Assembly (NCBI GenBank): GCA_963790405.1
Contig: CAWBOJ010000007.1
Location: 1-64,000, forward strand
DNA: 64,000 nucleotides
Reading direction: 5' to 3'
Source of the DNA: JBGSMX01 sp963790405
Lineage (GTDB): Bacteria; Actinomycetota; Coriobacteriia; Anaerosomatales; JAGXFU01
In this document: in pieces, positions 9,098 through 17,081 of the stretch
How the letters are laid out: each line of letters begins with the position of its first letter
Numbering within the stretch: position 1 is the stretch's first letter
Position numbers and translations under genes: made by a program
Notes under the pieces: generated by a model
The model's input: the letters and a program-made list of their open reading frames with translations, nothing else
Databases searched by the model: none
Told to the model about the DNA's origin: nothing

Positions 9098-10329
9098 TGA
9101 CGCCTGTCGAGTCTCGCACCGCAGCCATCGTGACGGTCGGCAGCGAGATCGTCGACGGACTCGCCCTGGACACGAACACGCGCGAGATAGCCCGTGCGCT
9201 CACGGCAGCTGGATACCGGGTGCACGAGGCGATCAGCGTTCCTGACGACGAGCTCCTCCTAGCCGCGACCCTGACTCGTCTCACGGCCGCACACGAGCTC
9301 GTGATCGCAACGGGCGGCCTTGGACCCACTCACGACGACATCACACGTGAGGCGGCATCTGAGGCGCTCGGGCGACCACTTATCGAGTCCGCCGCACTCT
9401 GCAGCTTCCTCGAGCCCATTTCTCGCCGCCACAGCGACCCCGAGGCGACGCGCCAGGTGTTTCGCCAGGCGCAGATACTCGAGGGAGCACGCGTCATCAT
9501 GCCGACCTCGGGAACGGCACCCGGTCAGGTAGCCGACACGCCCGGCGGCTCGCTCGTACTTCTTCCAGGACCGCCGCACGAGATGCGCCCCATGCTCGAG
9601 CAGGTCCTCGAGGACCGAGGCACGCCGGTCTCGCGGATCCTGTCTTGCGTCGGTATCAGCGAGTCGGATGCACAAGTCATCGCCCTACGGGCAATCGCCG
9701 ATATTGACGGCGTCGGTCTCACCGTGCTTGCCACCCCCGGGCAGGTCCGCGTGGTGCTACTCGATCACGGTTCCGGCCCCGCAGTGCTCGATGAAGCTGC
9801 CAGCATCTGTGCTACGGCCCTGGGAATGAGCTGTCACTCCACGAGCGGAGAGACGTTGGCCGAGTCCGTCATCCGTATCCTGCGTTCGGCCGAACTCACC
9901 GTAGCGTTCGCCGAGTCGTGCACCGGCGGGCTCGTCTCGGCAGAGCTGACATCCGTACCGGGTGCATCGGAGGTCTTCCTCGGCTCGGTCGTGACCTACT
10001 CGGACATGGCGAAGGAAACCACTCTCGGCGTGTCCGAGCTCTCTCTCGCGCAACACGGCGCGATCAGCGACGTCGTTGCCCGGGAGATGGCTGCAGGTGT
10101 CAAACGCGTGCTTGGCGCCGACATTGCGGTGTCGATCACCGGGATTGCCGGGCCGGGCGGAGCCACGCCGGAAAAGCCGGTTGGACTCGTGTGGTTCGGC
10201 ATCGCGAACGGCACCGGCCTTGCTGCCGAGCACGCCATGCTGCCGGGAGACCGTGACGGAATACGCCTTCGTGCACAGGTGCGCGCCTTGGACCTCGTGC
10301 GCAGGGCACTCGTCGAACGAACGGAATGA
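9094..10329 (+). CDS. cinA: CinA family protein (competence/damage-inducible, NMN amidohydrolase domain)
   Basis: This 411-residue two-domain protein has an N-terminal MoCF-like (COG1058) domain with GSEIVDGL and TGGLGPTHDD. Its C-terminal PncC nicotinamide-nucleotide amidohydrolase domain starts near residue 255, with AESCTGGLVSAE near 272 and TGIAGPGGAT near 349. It acts in pyridine nucleotide salvage and is a known neighbour of recA in many bacteria. The start overlaps pgsA by four bases. thpR begins four bases after the stop. Confidence 0.95.
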   Translation: MMTPVESRTAAIVTVGSEIVDGLALDTNTREIARALTAAGYRVHEAISVPDDELLLAATLTRLTAAHELVIATGGLGPTHDDITREAASEALGRPLIESAALCSFLEPISRRHSDPEATRQVFRQAQILEGARVIMPTSGTAPGQVADTPGGSLVLLPGPPHEMRPMLEQVLEDRGTPVSRILSCVGISESDAQVIALRAIADIDGVGLTVLATPGQVRVVLLDHGSGPAVLDEAASICATALGMSCHSTSGETLAESVIRILRSAELTVAFAESCTGGLVSAELTSVPGASEVFLGSVVTYSDMAKETTLGVSELSLAQHGAISDVVAREMAAGVKRVLGADIAVSITGIAGPGGATPEKPVGLVWFGIANGTGLAAEHAMLPGDRDGIRLRAQVRALDLVRRALVERTE

Positions 10330-10333
10330 TCGA

Positions 10334-10918
10334 GTGCGCGCGTTCGTGGGCATCGAGCTCGAACCTGTCTGGCGAGAAGCGCTGAGCGAGGCATGTAGCC
10401 ACATCCGCGAGACTGACGAAGTGTGGAGAGCGGACAAGTGGGTCGAGCCTCAGAACCTTCACTTGACGCTCAAGTTCCTCGGCGAGATTTCTCCAGAAAG
10501 CGCACTCACGTTCGCCAAGGACCTGAGTCTACTGGCCGCCTCCTCCGATCCATTTCTCATCGATGCCGATCGGTACGTGTGGCCCGTTCCCTCGCCGAGG
10601 CGTACATCCATGCTCTGGTGCACGTTCAACGATTCGGAAGGGGAGTGTCGCGAGCTTGCTGCAGCGATAGAGCGTCTCGCAACCACATACGGTATCGCGC
10701 CCGAGAAGCGGCCCTTCTCGCCTCACGCCACCCTGGCCCGCGCGCGTCGCCCCCATCCCTTCACTCAGAGCGACGCGGCTGCCAAAGTCGCCGAGTCCTA
10801 CCTGCTCAGAGAGGGTGTGGCGTCGATGTCAGTGCGCAATGCTACGTTGTTCCGCAGCACATTGACGCGCACAGGACCACGCTACGAGCGACTCGCGATT
10901 GCACGGTTGGGCGAATGA
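10334..10918 (+). CDS. thpR: RNA 2',3'-cyclic phosphodiesterase ThpR
   Basis: This 2H-family phosphoesterase hydrolyses 2',3'-cyclic phosphate ends of RNA. The paired catalytic motifs are HLTLKF (H43, T45) and HATLAR (H131, T133). The frame is open further upstream inside cinA. The GTG at 10334 was chosen because it gives MRAFVGIEL, the usual family start, and 194 residues, the usual length. It sits four bases after the cinA stop. recA follows after 79 bases that contain a LexA box, so recA probably has its own promoter. Confidence 0.93.
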   Translation: MRAFVGIELEPVWREALSEACSHIRETDEVWRADKWVEPQNLHLTLKFLGEISPESALTFAKDLSLLAASSDPFLIDADRYVWPVPSPRRTSMLWCTFNDSEGECRELAAAIERLATTYGIAPEKRPFSPHATLARARRPHPFTQSDAAAKVAESYLLREGVASMSVRNATLFRSTLTRTGPRYERLAIARLGE

Positions 10919-10925
10919 TTGACAT

Positions 10926-10939
10926 CGAACACCTGTTCG
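10926..10939 (+). promoter_or_regulatory. LexA (SOS) box upstream of recA
   Basis: The sequence CGAACACCTGTTCG is an exact match to the actinobacterial/Gram-positive SOS operator core GAAC-N4-GTTC with flanking C and G. It lies about 60 bases before the recA ATG. A lexA gene and four more such boxes occur at 25 kb. Confidence 0.9.
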
Positions 10940-10997
10940 TGTACTTTCAGCCCAACCACTCAGGGTCGCCCATGTAACGCAAAGGAGCAGGGGAGAC

Positions 10998-12035
10998 ATG
11001 GATTCAGACAGAAGCAAAATGCTCGACGTCACCAAGGAGCAGATCGAGCGCAAGTTCGGCAAGGGCTCGCTCATGAAACTCGGTGAGCACGCGGCGGTAA
11101 CCCAGGTCGCTGCGATTCCCACAGGCTCCCTCGCTTTGGATGCGGCCCTCGGAATCGGCGGTGTTCCCCGGGGACGGGTCGTCGAGATCTACGGTCCTGA
11201 ATCCGGCGGAAAGACCACCCTTGCACTCCAGATCATCGCCGAAGCCCAGGCTCTCGGTGGCATCGCAGCTTTCATCGACGCAGAACACGCACTCGACCCG
11301 TCATATGCCGCCCGTCTGGGTGTCGACATCGATGAAATCCTCATCAGCCAGCCGGATACCGGAGAGCAGGCACTTGAGATCACCGATATGCTCGTGAGAA
11401 GTGGCGCCATCGACGTGATCGTCATCGACTCAGTGGCCGCACTCGTCCCTCGAGCCGAACTCGAAGGGGAGATGGGCGACGCATCCGTAGGTGTTCAGGC
11501 CCGTCTCATGAGCCAGGCCTTGCGCAAGCTGGCAGGATCGTTGAGCAAGTCGAACACAACGTGCATCTTCATCAACCAGATTCGCGAGAAGATCGGTGTC
11601 ATGTTCGGAAATCCCGAAACGACCAGTGGCGGTCGCGCGCTGAAGTTCTTCGCCAGCATCCGAATCGACATACGCCGCATAGACTCCATCAAGCAGGGAA
11701 CCGACATCATCGGGAATCGCGTACGGGCCAAGGTCGTGAAGAACAAAGTCGCTCCTCCGTTCCGCATGGCCGAGTTCGACCTGATGTACGGGACGGGCAT
11801 CTCCAAAGAGGGCAATCTACTCGATCTAGGTGTCGAGGAAGGCATCATCGCCAAGTCGGGCGCCTGGTACAACTACGGAGAGGACCGTCTCGGCCAGGGC
11901 AGGGAAGCCGCCAAGGAATACCTGCACGAGCATCTTGACATGCGCAACGAGGTCGAATCGCGCATTCGCGATTCCCTTGGCCTTCCTGTCAACGCGGTCA
12001 TCAACGCCGAGGCGTCCGACGACGCCGGCTCGTAG
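10998..12035 (+). CDS. recA: Recombinase RecA
   Basis: This is the ATP-dependent DNA strand-exchange protein and LexA co-protease. Walker A GPESGGKT is at residues 66-73, with the recombinase core and the FINQIREKIGVMFGNPETT L2-region segment intact. The 345-residue length is standard and no intein is present. A strong AAAGGAGCAGGGGA ribosome-binding site precedes the ATG. A perfect LexA box lies about 60 bases upstream, so SOS induction is expected. recX follows within a few bases. Confidence 0.98.
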   Translation: MDSDRSKMLDVTKEQIERKFGKGSLMKLGEHAAVTQVAAIPTGSLALDAALGIGGVPRGRVVEIYGPESGGKTTLALQIIAEAQALGGIAAFIDAEHALDPSYAARLGVDIDEILISQPDTGEQALEITDMLVRSGAIDVIVIDSVAALVPRAELEGEMGDASVGVQARLMSQALRKLAGSLSKSNTTCIFINQIREKIGVMFGNPETTSGGRALKFFASIRIDIRRIDSIKQGTDIIGNRVRAKVVKNKVAPPFRMAEFDLMYGTGISKEGNLLDLGVEEGIIAKSGAWYNYGEDRLGQGREAAKEYLHEHLDMRNEVESRIRDSLGLPVNAVINAEASDDAGS

Positions 12036-12042
12036 TGTGGCC

Positions 12043-12696
12043 ATGGCCGACCGCGGCGAAACGCTCAGGATAGTTGCTCGTGGACCAGCTGGCTGTCGGA
12101 AGAGGGATCTGTTCCTCGACGAGACACTTGTCCTCACGACTTCAAGAGACGTGGTGCGAGCGCTAGCGCTCGAAGACGGTCACGTCGGAGAGATGGACGA
12201 GATTCGCGACCAAGTCCGCACAGAAGAGCCCACCTGGATCAAGCAACGCGCGCTTCAACTGCTCGGTTATCGTGAAAGATCTCATGGTGAGCTGACGCGT
12301 CTTCTTCGCGACGATGGATACGACCCCGAGGCCACACAGAACGTACTTCAGCGACTCGAAGAACTCGGACTTCTCGACGACTCGCGTTTCGCGGCCAGCT
12401 ACGTCAGAACGAAGCTGGCCGCCGGGTGGGGCCGCAGGCGCGTGGCCGACGGGTTGCGATCCGCCGGGCTCGAACCCGACGCGATCGAGGCGACGCTGCT
12501 CGCCGAATACCCCGATGACGAACGCAATCGCGCAGCATCGCTGATCGATGCTCGTCGCATCACATCTTCCAAGCAGGCTGCCAGTGCTGTTGCCCGACTG
12601 GTACGCCGAGGGTATTCCTATGCCGTCGCTCGTGATGTGGTCTTCGAAGCCCTGAATACCGATACCCAGTCTGCGCCTCATGACAGTTCATCTTGA
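12043..12696 (+). CDS. recX: Regulatory protein RecX
   Basis: RecX modulates RecA filaments. The protein is about 217 residues, with tandem three-helix RecX repeats visible from about residue 65: ALQLLGYRERSHGELTRLL, then LGLLDDSRFAASYV and GWGRRRVADGLRSAGL. The ATG at 12043 was chosen, and an in-frame GTG at 12037 is an alternative. Both are within a few bases of the recA stop, consistent with a recA-recX operon under the SOS box. A hairpin-rich 312-base interval follows. Confidence 0.92.
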   Translation: MADRGETLRIVARGPAGCRKRDLFLDETLVLTTSRDVVRALALEDGHVGEMDEIRDQVRTEEPTWIKQRALQLLGYRERSHGELTRLLRDDGYDPEATQNVLQRLEELGLLDDSRFAASYVRTKLAAGWGRRRVADGLRSAGLEPDAIEATLLAEYPDDERNRAASLIDARRITSSKQAASAVARLVRRGYSYAVARDVVFEALNTDTQSAPHDSSS

Positions 12697-13008
12697 CCTT
12701 TCTACCTGCGAAGACGTACTATGAGCGCGGCATATGTGATACTCCGCTGGGTGTTCAGCATTCAAGTCGCTCTGGCGGTTCGTCTGTAGTGATACTGAAC
12801 CGAGGAATTTCGACCGGGTCTCGCGACCCGGTTTAGGCGTACGTATATACGCTGAACCTCTGTGATCACCTATGCCGGACGTATTCGTCCGGTTCGTTAC
12901 GACAACCGGCACGATTGTCAGCTTTCGCTTGATGACCGTGCGCCCCACCAGGCGCGATGCGTCTTTCCGCATTGATGGATGCACTGCGACCGAAAGGAGG
13001 GACGCACG
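12697..13008 (+). other. Hairpin-rich intergenic region between recX and rny (possible structured leader RNA)
   Basis: No credible coding frame is present here. On the + strand there are perfect or near-perfect inverted repeats at 12813-12832 (8-bp stem, 4-base loop), 12837-12852 (5 bp), 12875-12892 (7-bp stem, TATT loop), 12901-12919 (5 bp) and 12940-12955 (5 bp). A long-range match pairs GTTCAGC (12753-12759) with GCTGAAC (12851-12857). None is followed by a clear T-tract. The region could be a structured 5' leader of rny, a small RNA or terminators. I do not recognise a known RNA family. Confidence 0.4.
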
Positions 13009-14538
13009 ATGGATATCGTCTGGATTCTTGCGGCGGTTGTCATCGGCGTACTCTTCGGCTTCGGGCTTCAGAAGTGGGTAGTGAAGGGTCGTTCCGCGCG
13101 TGCCGAGGAGGACGCAGAACGGCTTCTTAAAGACGCTGAGAAGCAAGCCGAGACACTCCGAAAAGAATCTCTACTAGAAGCGAAAGATGAAATCTTCCGC
13201 ATGAAGCAAGACGCGGAGGACGAGGCCAAGGAACGACGCAAGGAACTTGGCACCCTCGAGAACCGTCTGTCCCAGCGCGAAGAGAACCTCGACCGTCGTG
13301 TCGAGTCCGTCGACAAGCGCGAACACCAGATGGCGTCTCTCCAAGGTCAGATCACCAAGCAAGAGAAGGATCTTGAGGAGCTCATCAACGATGAGCGCGT
13401 TCGTCTTGAGAAACTCGCAGGCATGACCTCTGATGAAGCCAAGGCTGTTCTCATGAGCCGCATCGAAGAGGAAGTCAAGCGCGATGCGGTGGCTTTCGTC
13501 CGAGAGACAGAAGCTCGTGCACGTGAGGAAGCGGACAAGAAGGCTCGCAACATCATCGGCATAGCAATCCAGCGGGTCGCCGCCGATCACGTAGCCGAGT
13601 CCACGGTATCGGTTGTCCACATACCGAGTGACGACATGAAGGGCCGCATCATCGGGCGCGAAGGTCGCAACATCCGTGCGTTCGAACAGCTCACAGGGAT
13701 CAACCTCATCATCGATGACACGCCCGAGGCCGTCATCTTGTCGAGCTTCGATCCTGTCCGTCGCGAAGTTGGCCGCATCGCCCTCGAAGCCCTTATCGCC
13801 GATGGTCGAATCCACCCGGCGCGCATCGAGGAGATGTTCAACAAAGCCGAGCAGACCGTGTCTCAGCAGGTGCAAGAGGCCGGGGAGCAGGCTGCATTCG
13901 ACAGCAGCATTCATGGACTGCACGCAGAACTTGTTCGCACCCTAGGGCGTCTCAAGTATCGGACATCCTACGGCCAGAACGTCTTGAAGCACTCCCTCGA
14001 GGTCTCATACCTTGCAGGAGTCATGGCCAGCGAGCTCGGAGTCGACGTCAAGCTGTGCAAGCGCGCAGGACTCCTTCACGACCTCGGCAAGGCCATCGAC
14101 CACGAAATCGAAGGTCCCCACGCGGTGATCGGTGCAGATCTCGCCCGACGCATGAACGAGTCGAAGCCCATAGTGCACTGCATCGAAGCGCATCATGCCG
14201 ACGTAGAGGCACAGACTGTGGAGGCCGTGATCGTTCAGGCCGCCGATGCGATTTCAGCAGCCCGACCTGGTGCACGTCGTGAAACACTTGAGAGCTACAT
14301 CAAGCGCCTTGAGAAGCTTGAACAGGTGGCCGAAAGCCACGAGGGTGTCGAGAAGTGCTACGCGATGCAGGCAGGCCGAGAAATCCGCGTCATGGTCAAG
14401 CCTGACGATATCGACGACTCCAAAGCTGTCGTCCTTGCACGCGACATCGCCAAGCAAATTGAAGATGAGATGGAATACCCGGGCCAGATCAAGGTTATGG
14501 TCATCCGCGAGAGCAGGGCGGTCGACTACGCCAAGTGA
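13009..14538 (+). CDS. rny: Ribonuclease Y
   Basis: This membrane-anchored endoribonuclease initiates mRNA decay. One N-terminal membrane helix (about residues 4-22) is followed by a long charged coiled coil to about 195, a KH domain with GRIIGREGRNIRAFE near 210-225, and an HD domain with LLHDLGKAID near 350-360. The ATG at 13009 was chosen because it follows AAAGGAGG at ideal spacing and gives the usual MDIVWILAAV-type start and 509 residues. The frame is open a little further upstream, but that would add non-family residues. Confidence 0.96.
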   Translation: MDIVWILAAVVIGVLFGFGLQKWVVKGRSARAEEDAERLLKDAEKQAETLRKESLLEAKDEIFRMKQDAEDEAKERRKELGTLENRLSQREENLDRRVESVDKREHQMASLQGQITKQEKDLEELINDERVRLEKLAGMTSDEAKAVLMSRIEEEVKRDAVAFVRETEARAREEADKKARNIIGIAIQRVAADHVAESTVSVVHIPSDDMKGRIIGREGRNIRAFEQLTGINLIIDDTPEAVILSSFDPVRREVGRIALEALIADGRIHPARIEEMFNKAEQTVSQQVQEAGEQAAFDSSIHGLHAELVRTLGRLKYRTSYGQNVLKHSLEVSYLAGVMASELGVDVKLCKRAGLLHDLGKAIDHEIEGPHAVIGADLARRMNESKPIVHCIEAHHADVEAQTVEAVIVQAADAISAARPGARRETLESYIKRLEKLEQVAESHEGVEKCYAMQAGREIRVMVKPDDIDDSKAVVLARDIAKQIEDEMEYPGQIKVMVIRESRAVDYAK

Positions 14539-14593
14539 TCTGCTCCGGCACGACCGGACATTTCGGCGTCGTACACTCGCTCTGTCGCAACGG

Positions 14594-14599
14594 TATAAT
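14594..14599 (+). promoter_or_regulatory. Candidate -10 element (TATAAT) upstream of the GHKL ATPase gene
   Basis: A consensus TATAAT preceded by GG lies 56 bases after the rny stop and 90 bases before the next start. No clear -35 is visible. A start site about 7 bases downstream would place the 14625-14649 hairpin about 20 nt into the transcript. Confidence 0.45.
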
Positions 14600-14624
14600 C
14601 CAGCATGGCTACCAGTCATGCGAA

Positions 14625-14649
14625 CAAGGGGCCGGATTCCGGCCCCTTG
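14625..14649 (+). terminator. Strong 11-bp inverted repeat (terminator-like or leader hairpin)
   Basis: Arms CAAGGGGCCGG and CCGGCCCCTTG form a perfect 11-bp GC-rich stem around a 3-base loop. It lies between rny and the GHKL ATPase gene. No T-run follows on either strand, so intrinsic termination is uncertain. It may instead act in the leader of the downstream transcript. Confidence 0.5.
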
Positions 14650-14688
14650 CGCGTGTCCGTCCTACTGCAACCATGTGGACTTGGAATC

Positions 14689-15768
14689 ATGACCACTGAC
14701 AAAGACTCGCTCATAGACTTCGTGTCCTCAGTGTCTGGCGATGCGTATCTGAAAGTCGAAGAGTCGCTCGGCGACGGCTTCGTCCGCCTGCGTATCTCCG
14801 AGGCAGAACGACGCCAGGCGAAACACGACATCCGAAGCTTCGAAGACATCGTCATCGAGCTACTGCGCAACGCTCGCGACGCACATGCTCAGCGCATCTT
14901 CATAGCAACCGGTCGAGAGGGCGATGTCCGGTCGCTGATCATGATCGATGATGGTGTCGGCATCCCCGATGCGATGCAGGATCGAGTCTTCGAGCCGCGT
15001 GTCACATCCAAACTGGACACGATGGTCATGGACAACTGGGGCGTGCACGGGCGTGGCATGGCTCTGTTCTCAGTTCGGTCCAATGTCTCGGTTGCGCGTA
15101 TTGCCTCCTCGGCTCAGCACAAGGGCTCGTCGTTCGTCATAGTGGCGGATGCCCAAGAGCTTCCCGAGCGGACTGACCAATCGTCGTGGCCTACCGTTGA
15201 ACGTACGGACGACGGCGTTGTCACCGTCACGCGTGGTCCCCACAACATCATCCGACGCGTGGTCGAGTTCGCCTTCGAGCACCCGGAAATCGACGTCTAT
15301 CTGGGGTCAACAGTCGAGGTCCTGACAACGCTCACGATCCTATCCCGCGAAGCGCTCGACACATCTGACCTGCTCTTTTGTGATGACGTTGAACGCCTTC
15401 CGGTTTGGCAGCGACCCGCTGCCGCTTCGGATGCGAGTGATTTGGCCGAAATCGCACAGAGCATTGGACTGGACATCTCCGAGCGCACCGCCCATCGCAT
15501 AATCGGGCAGGAACTTGCACCTCTAGACACCGTCGCGGCCCAATCACAGATCGACGACGAGCCCACGCCGACGCCGGGACCCGATATCTACCGCGATCGC
15601 CGCGGGCTCAAGATCCATCACACAGACCTCACCGCCTTCAAGCGTGACCTTGCCAACGCTTTCGACCGCTTGGCCGAGAAGTACTACCTGCACCTGTCGG
15701 GCGAGCCACGCGTGCATGTGGGCAAGGACGGCATTCGCGTCCGTTTTGATGTAGACAAGGAAGACTGA
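14689..15768 (+). CDS. Orphan GHKL (HATPase_c) ATP-binding protein
   Basis: The N-terminal half carries a GHKL ATP-binding fold: N-box ELLRNARDAHA (57-67, with E57 and N61), DDGVGIP (88-94) and the glycine lid GVHGRGM (118-124). There is no histidine-kinase phospho-acceptor domain, no MutL C-terminus and no membrane segment, so it is neither a classical sensor kinase nor MutL or Hsp90. The C-terminal half (about 170-359) is unrecognised. The ATG at 14689 was chosen because an earlier in-frame ATG (14605) would place the strong hairpin inside the gene. spoVS follows. The function is unknown. Confidence 0.75.
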   Translation: MTTDKDSLIDFVSSVSGDAYLKVEESLGDGFVRLRISEAERRQAKHDIRSFEDIVIELLRNARDAHAQRIFIATGREGDVRSLIMIDDGVGIPDAMQDRVFEPRVTSKLDTMVMDNWGVHGRGMALFSVRSNVSVARIASSAQHKGSSFVIVADAQELPERTDQSSWPTVERTDDGVVTVTRGPHNIIRRVVEFAFEHPEIDVYLGSTVEVLTTLTILSREALDTSDLLFCDDVERLPVWQRPAAASDASDLAEIAQSIGLDISERTAHRIIGQELAPLDTVAAQSQIDDEPTPTPGPDIYRDRRGLKIHHTDLTAFKRDLANAFDRLAEKYYLHLSGEPRVHVGKDGIRVRFDVDKED

Positions 15769-15900
15769 GCCGCAGTCGCCCCTCGAACGCGATTGAGCTA
15801 TACTTTTTCGTACACTTACGACGCACTATTTGCAGCCATTGTCGCACCAGCCGTTGCAATGAGACGGCTCGCACCAGGCAACGCCACATAAGGAGCAGCT

Positions 15901-16173
15901 GTGGAAGTCCTCAAGGTCTCGAGCAAGTCCAACCCCAACTCCGTGGCCGGAGCATTAGCTGGCATCATCAGGGAGCAGGGTGCGGTCGAGATGCAAACGG
16001 TGGGTGCTGGTGCTCTCAACCAGGCGGTCAAGGCAATCGCGATCGCACGGGGGTTCATCGCTCCGTCCGGACTTGAGCTTACGTGTATCCCCGCGTTCGC
16101 CGACATCAAGATCAACGGCGAGGAGCGCACCGCGATACGCCTCCTGGTCGAACCGCGAGATATGCATCACTAG
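15901..16173 (+). CDS. spoVS: Stage V sporulation protein S (SpoVS), Alba-like
   Basis: This 90-residue protein starts MEVLKVSSKSNPNSVAGALA and is nearly consensus SpoVS along its whole length. In Bacillus SpoVS affects sporulation and septation and has an Alba-type nucleic-acid-binding fold. It also occurs in many non-sporulating bacteria, so its presence does not prove sporulation. The GTG start follows AAGGAG. A TATACT candidate -10 lies at 15799-15804, about 100 bases upstream. The PHP gene follows after 23 bases. Confidence 0.94.
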   Translation: MEVLKVSSKSNPNSVAGALAGIIREQGAVEMQTVGAGALNQAVKAIAIARGFIAPSGLELTCIPAFADIKINGEERTAIRLLVEPRDMHH

Positions 16174-16196
16174 GACAGTCACATTTGGAGGTTGAA

Positions 16197-17024
16197 ATGC
16201 GCATCGACCTCCATGTCCACAGCACGGCCTCCGATGGCTCACTCGAACCCGAAGAACTCGTCTCGCGCGCGTGTGCCATGGGCCTGCGAGCACTGTCAAT
16301 CACCGACCATGACTCTGTTGATGCCGTCGCACGTGCTCAATTCGCCGCCGAGGAGCGCAATCTGCTTCTGATACCCGGTGTGGAACTGTCGACTCTGCAT
16401 GCCGGTCGAGACGTTCACGTGCTCGGCTACTTCGTGGATATAGGTGATCCCAGTTTCCTCCGCGAGCTGATGGCACTCCGTGATGCACGCCGCGAGCGTG
16501 CAGCTTCCATCGTCAAGGCCCTGCGCGACGCTGGCTACCACGTCACCCTCGATGAGGTCTTGCTCCTGGCAGAGGGCGGTAGTGTCGGCAGGTCTCATGT
16601 GGCTCGAGCTCTGGTCGAGAAGGGCCACGCACACGACATCGCCGACGCGTTCCAACGCCTCATCGGCCGCGATCGTCCCTTCTACGTGCCCAAACCCGTC
16701 GCAGAACCTACGCGAGTGATTCACACGATCACTCAATCAGGCGGTCTCGCTGTTCTGGCCCATCCGGGCGTCACAGGAATCGACAGCTCCGTGCCCGAGC
16801 TGGTCCAAGCGGGACTCGCGGGCATCGAAGCGTTCCATTCGCAGCACAGCCGGGAAATGCGCGTCCACTACGTCCATCTCGCCGAGGAGCTCGGCCTCAT
16901 CGTCACGGGAGGCTCCGACTTCCACGGCGACACGGCTCCCGGTGGGGGACTGGGCGCGGTGAGTATCCCTGATACCGTCCTGCCCGCCCTGTTCGAACGC
17001 GCGGGTCGCACTCTTTCTGCGTGA
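16197..17024 (+). CDS. PHP-domain phosphoesterase (YciV/RNase AM-like)
   Basis: This metal-dependent phosphoesterase of the PHP family is most like bacterial YciV/TrpH, which degrades short RNAs or 3',5'-bisphosphonucleotides. Metal ligands are visible in DLHVHSTASDGS (H6, H8, D13), TDHDS (D37, H38) and SDFHGD near residue 241. The ATG at 16197 follows TTGGAGG and gives MRIDLHVHST, the usual start, and 275 residues. The frame is open further upstream inside spoVS, but those residues are not family-like. The exact substrate is not determined. Confidence 0.88.
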   Translation: MRIDLHVHSTASDGSLEPEELVSRACAMGLRALSITDHDSVDAVARAQFAAEERNLLLIPGVELSTLHAGRDVHVLGYFVDIGDPSFLRELMALRDARRERAASIVKALRDAGYHVTLDEVLLLAEGGSVGRSHVARALVEKGHAHDIADAFQRLIGRDRPFYVPKPVAEPTRVIHTITQSGGLAVLAHPGVTGIDSSVPELVQAGLAGIEAFHSQHSREMRVHYVHLAEELGLIVTGGSDFHGDTAPGGGLGAVSIPDTVLPALFERAGRTLSA

Positions 17025-17066
17025 GATGGTCTCCCGTGCACCGCATACCCCGTCCAGATCGCGTGC

Positions 17067-17072
17067 TACACT
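17067..17072 (+). promoter_or_regulatory. Candidate -10 (TACACT) of a possibly leaderless miaB transcript
   Basis: TACACT ends 9 bases before the miaB ATG, and no Shine-Dalgarno-like sequence lies between them. If it is a real -10, transcription would start at or within about 3 bases of the ATG. No clear -35 is visible. Confidence 0.35.
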
Positions 17073-17081
17073 CTTGCGGCC

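Noticed and set aside
15901..16173. spoVS taken as proof of endospore formation
   Set aside because: SpoVS occurs widely in non-sporulating bacteria, and no other sporulation gene is present in the window.
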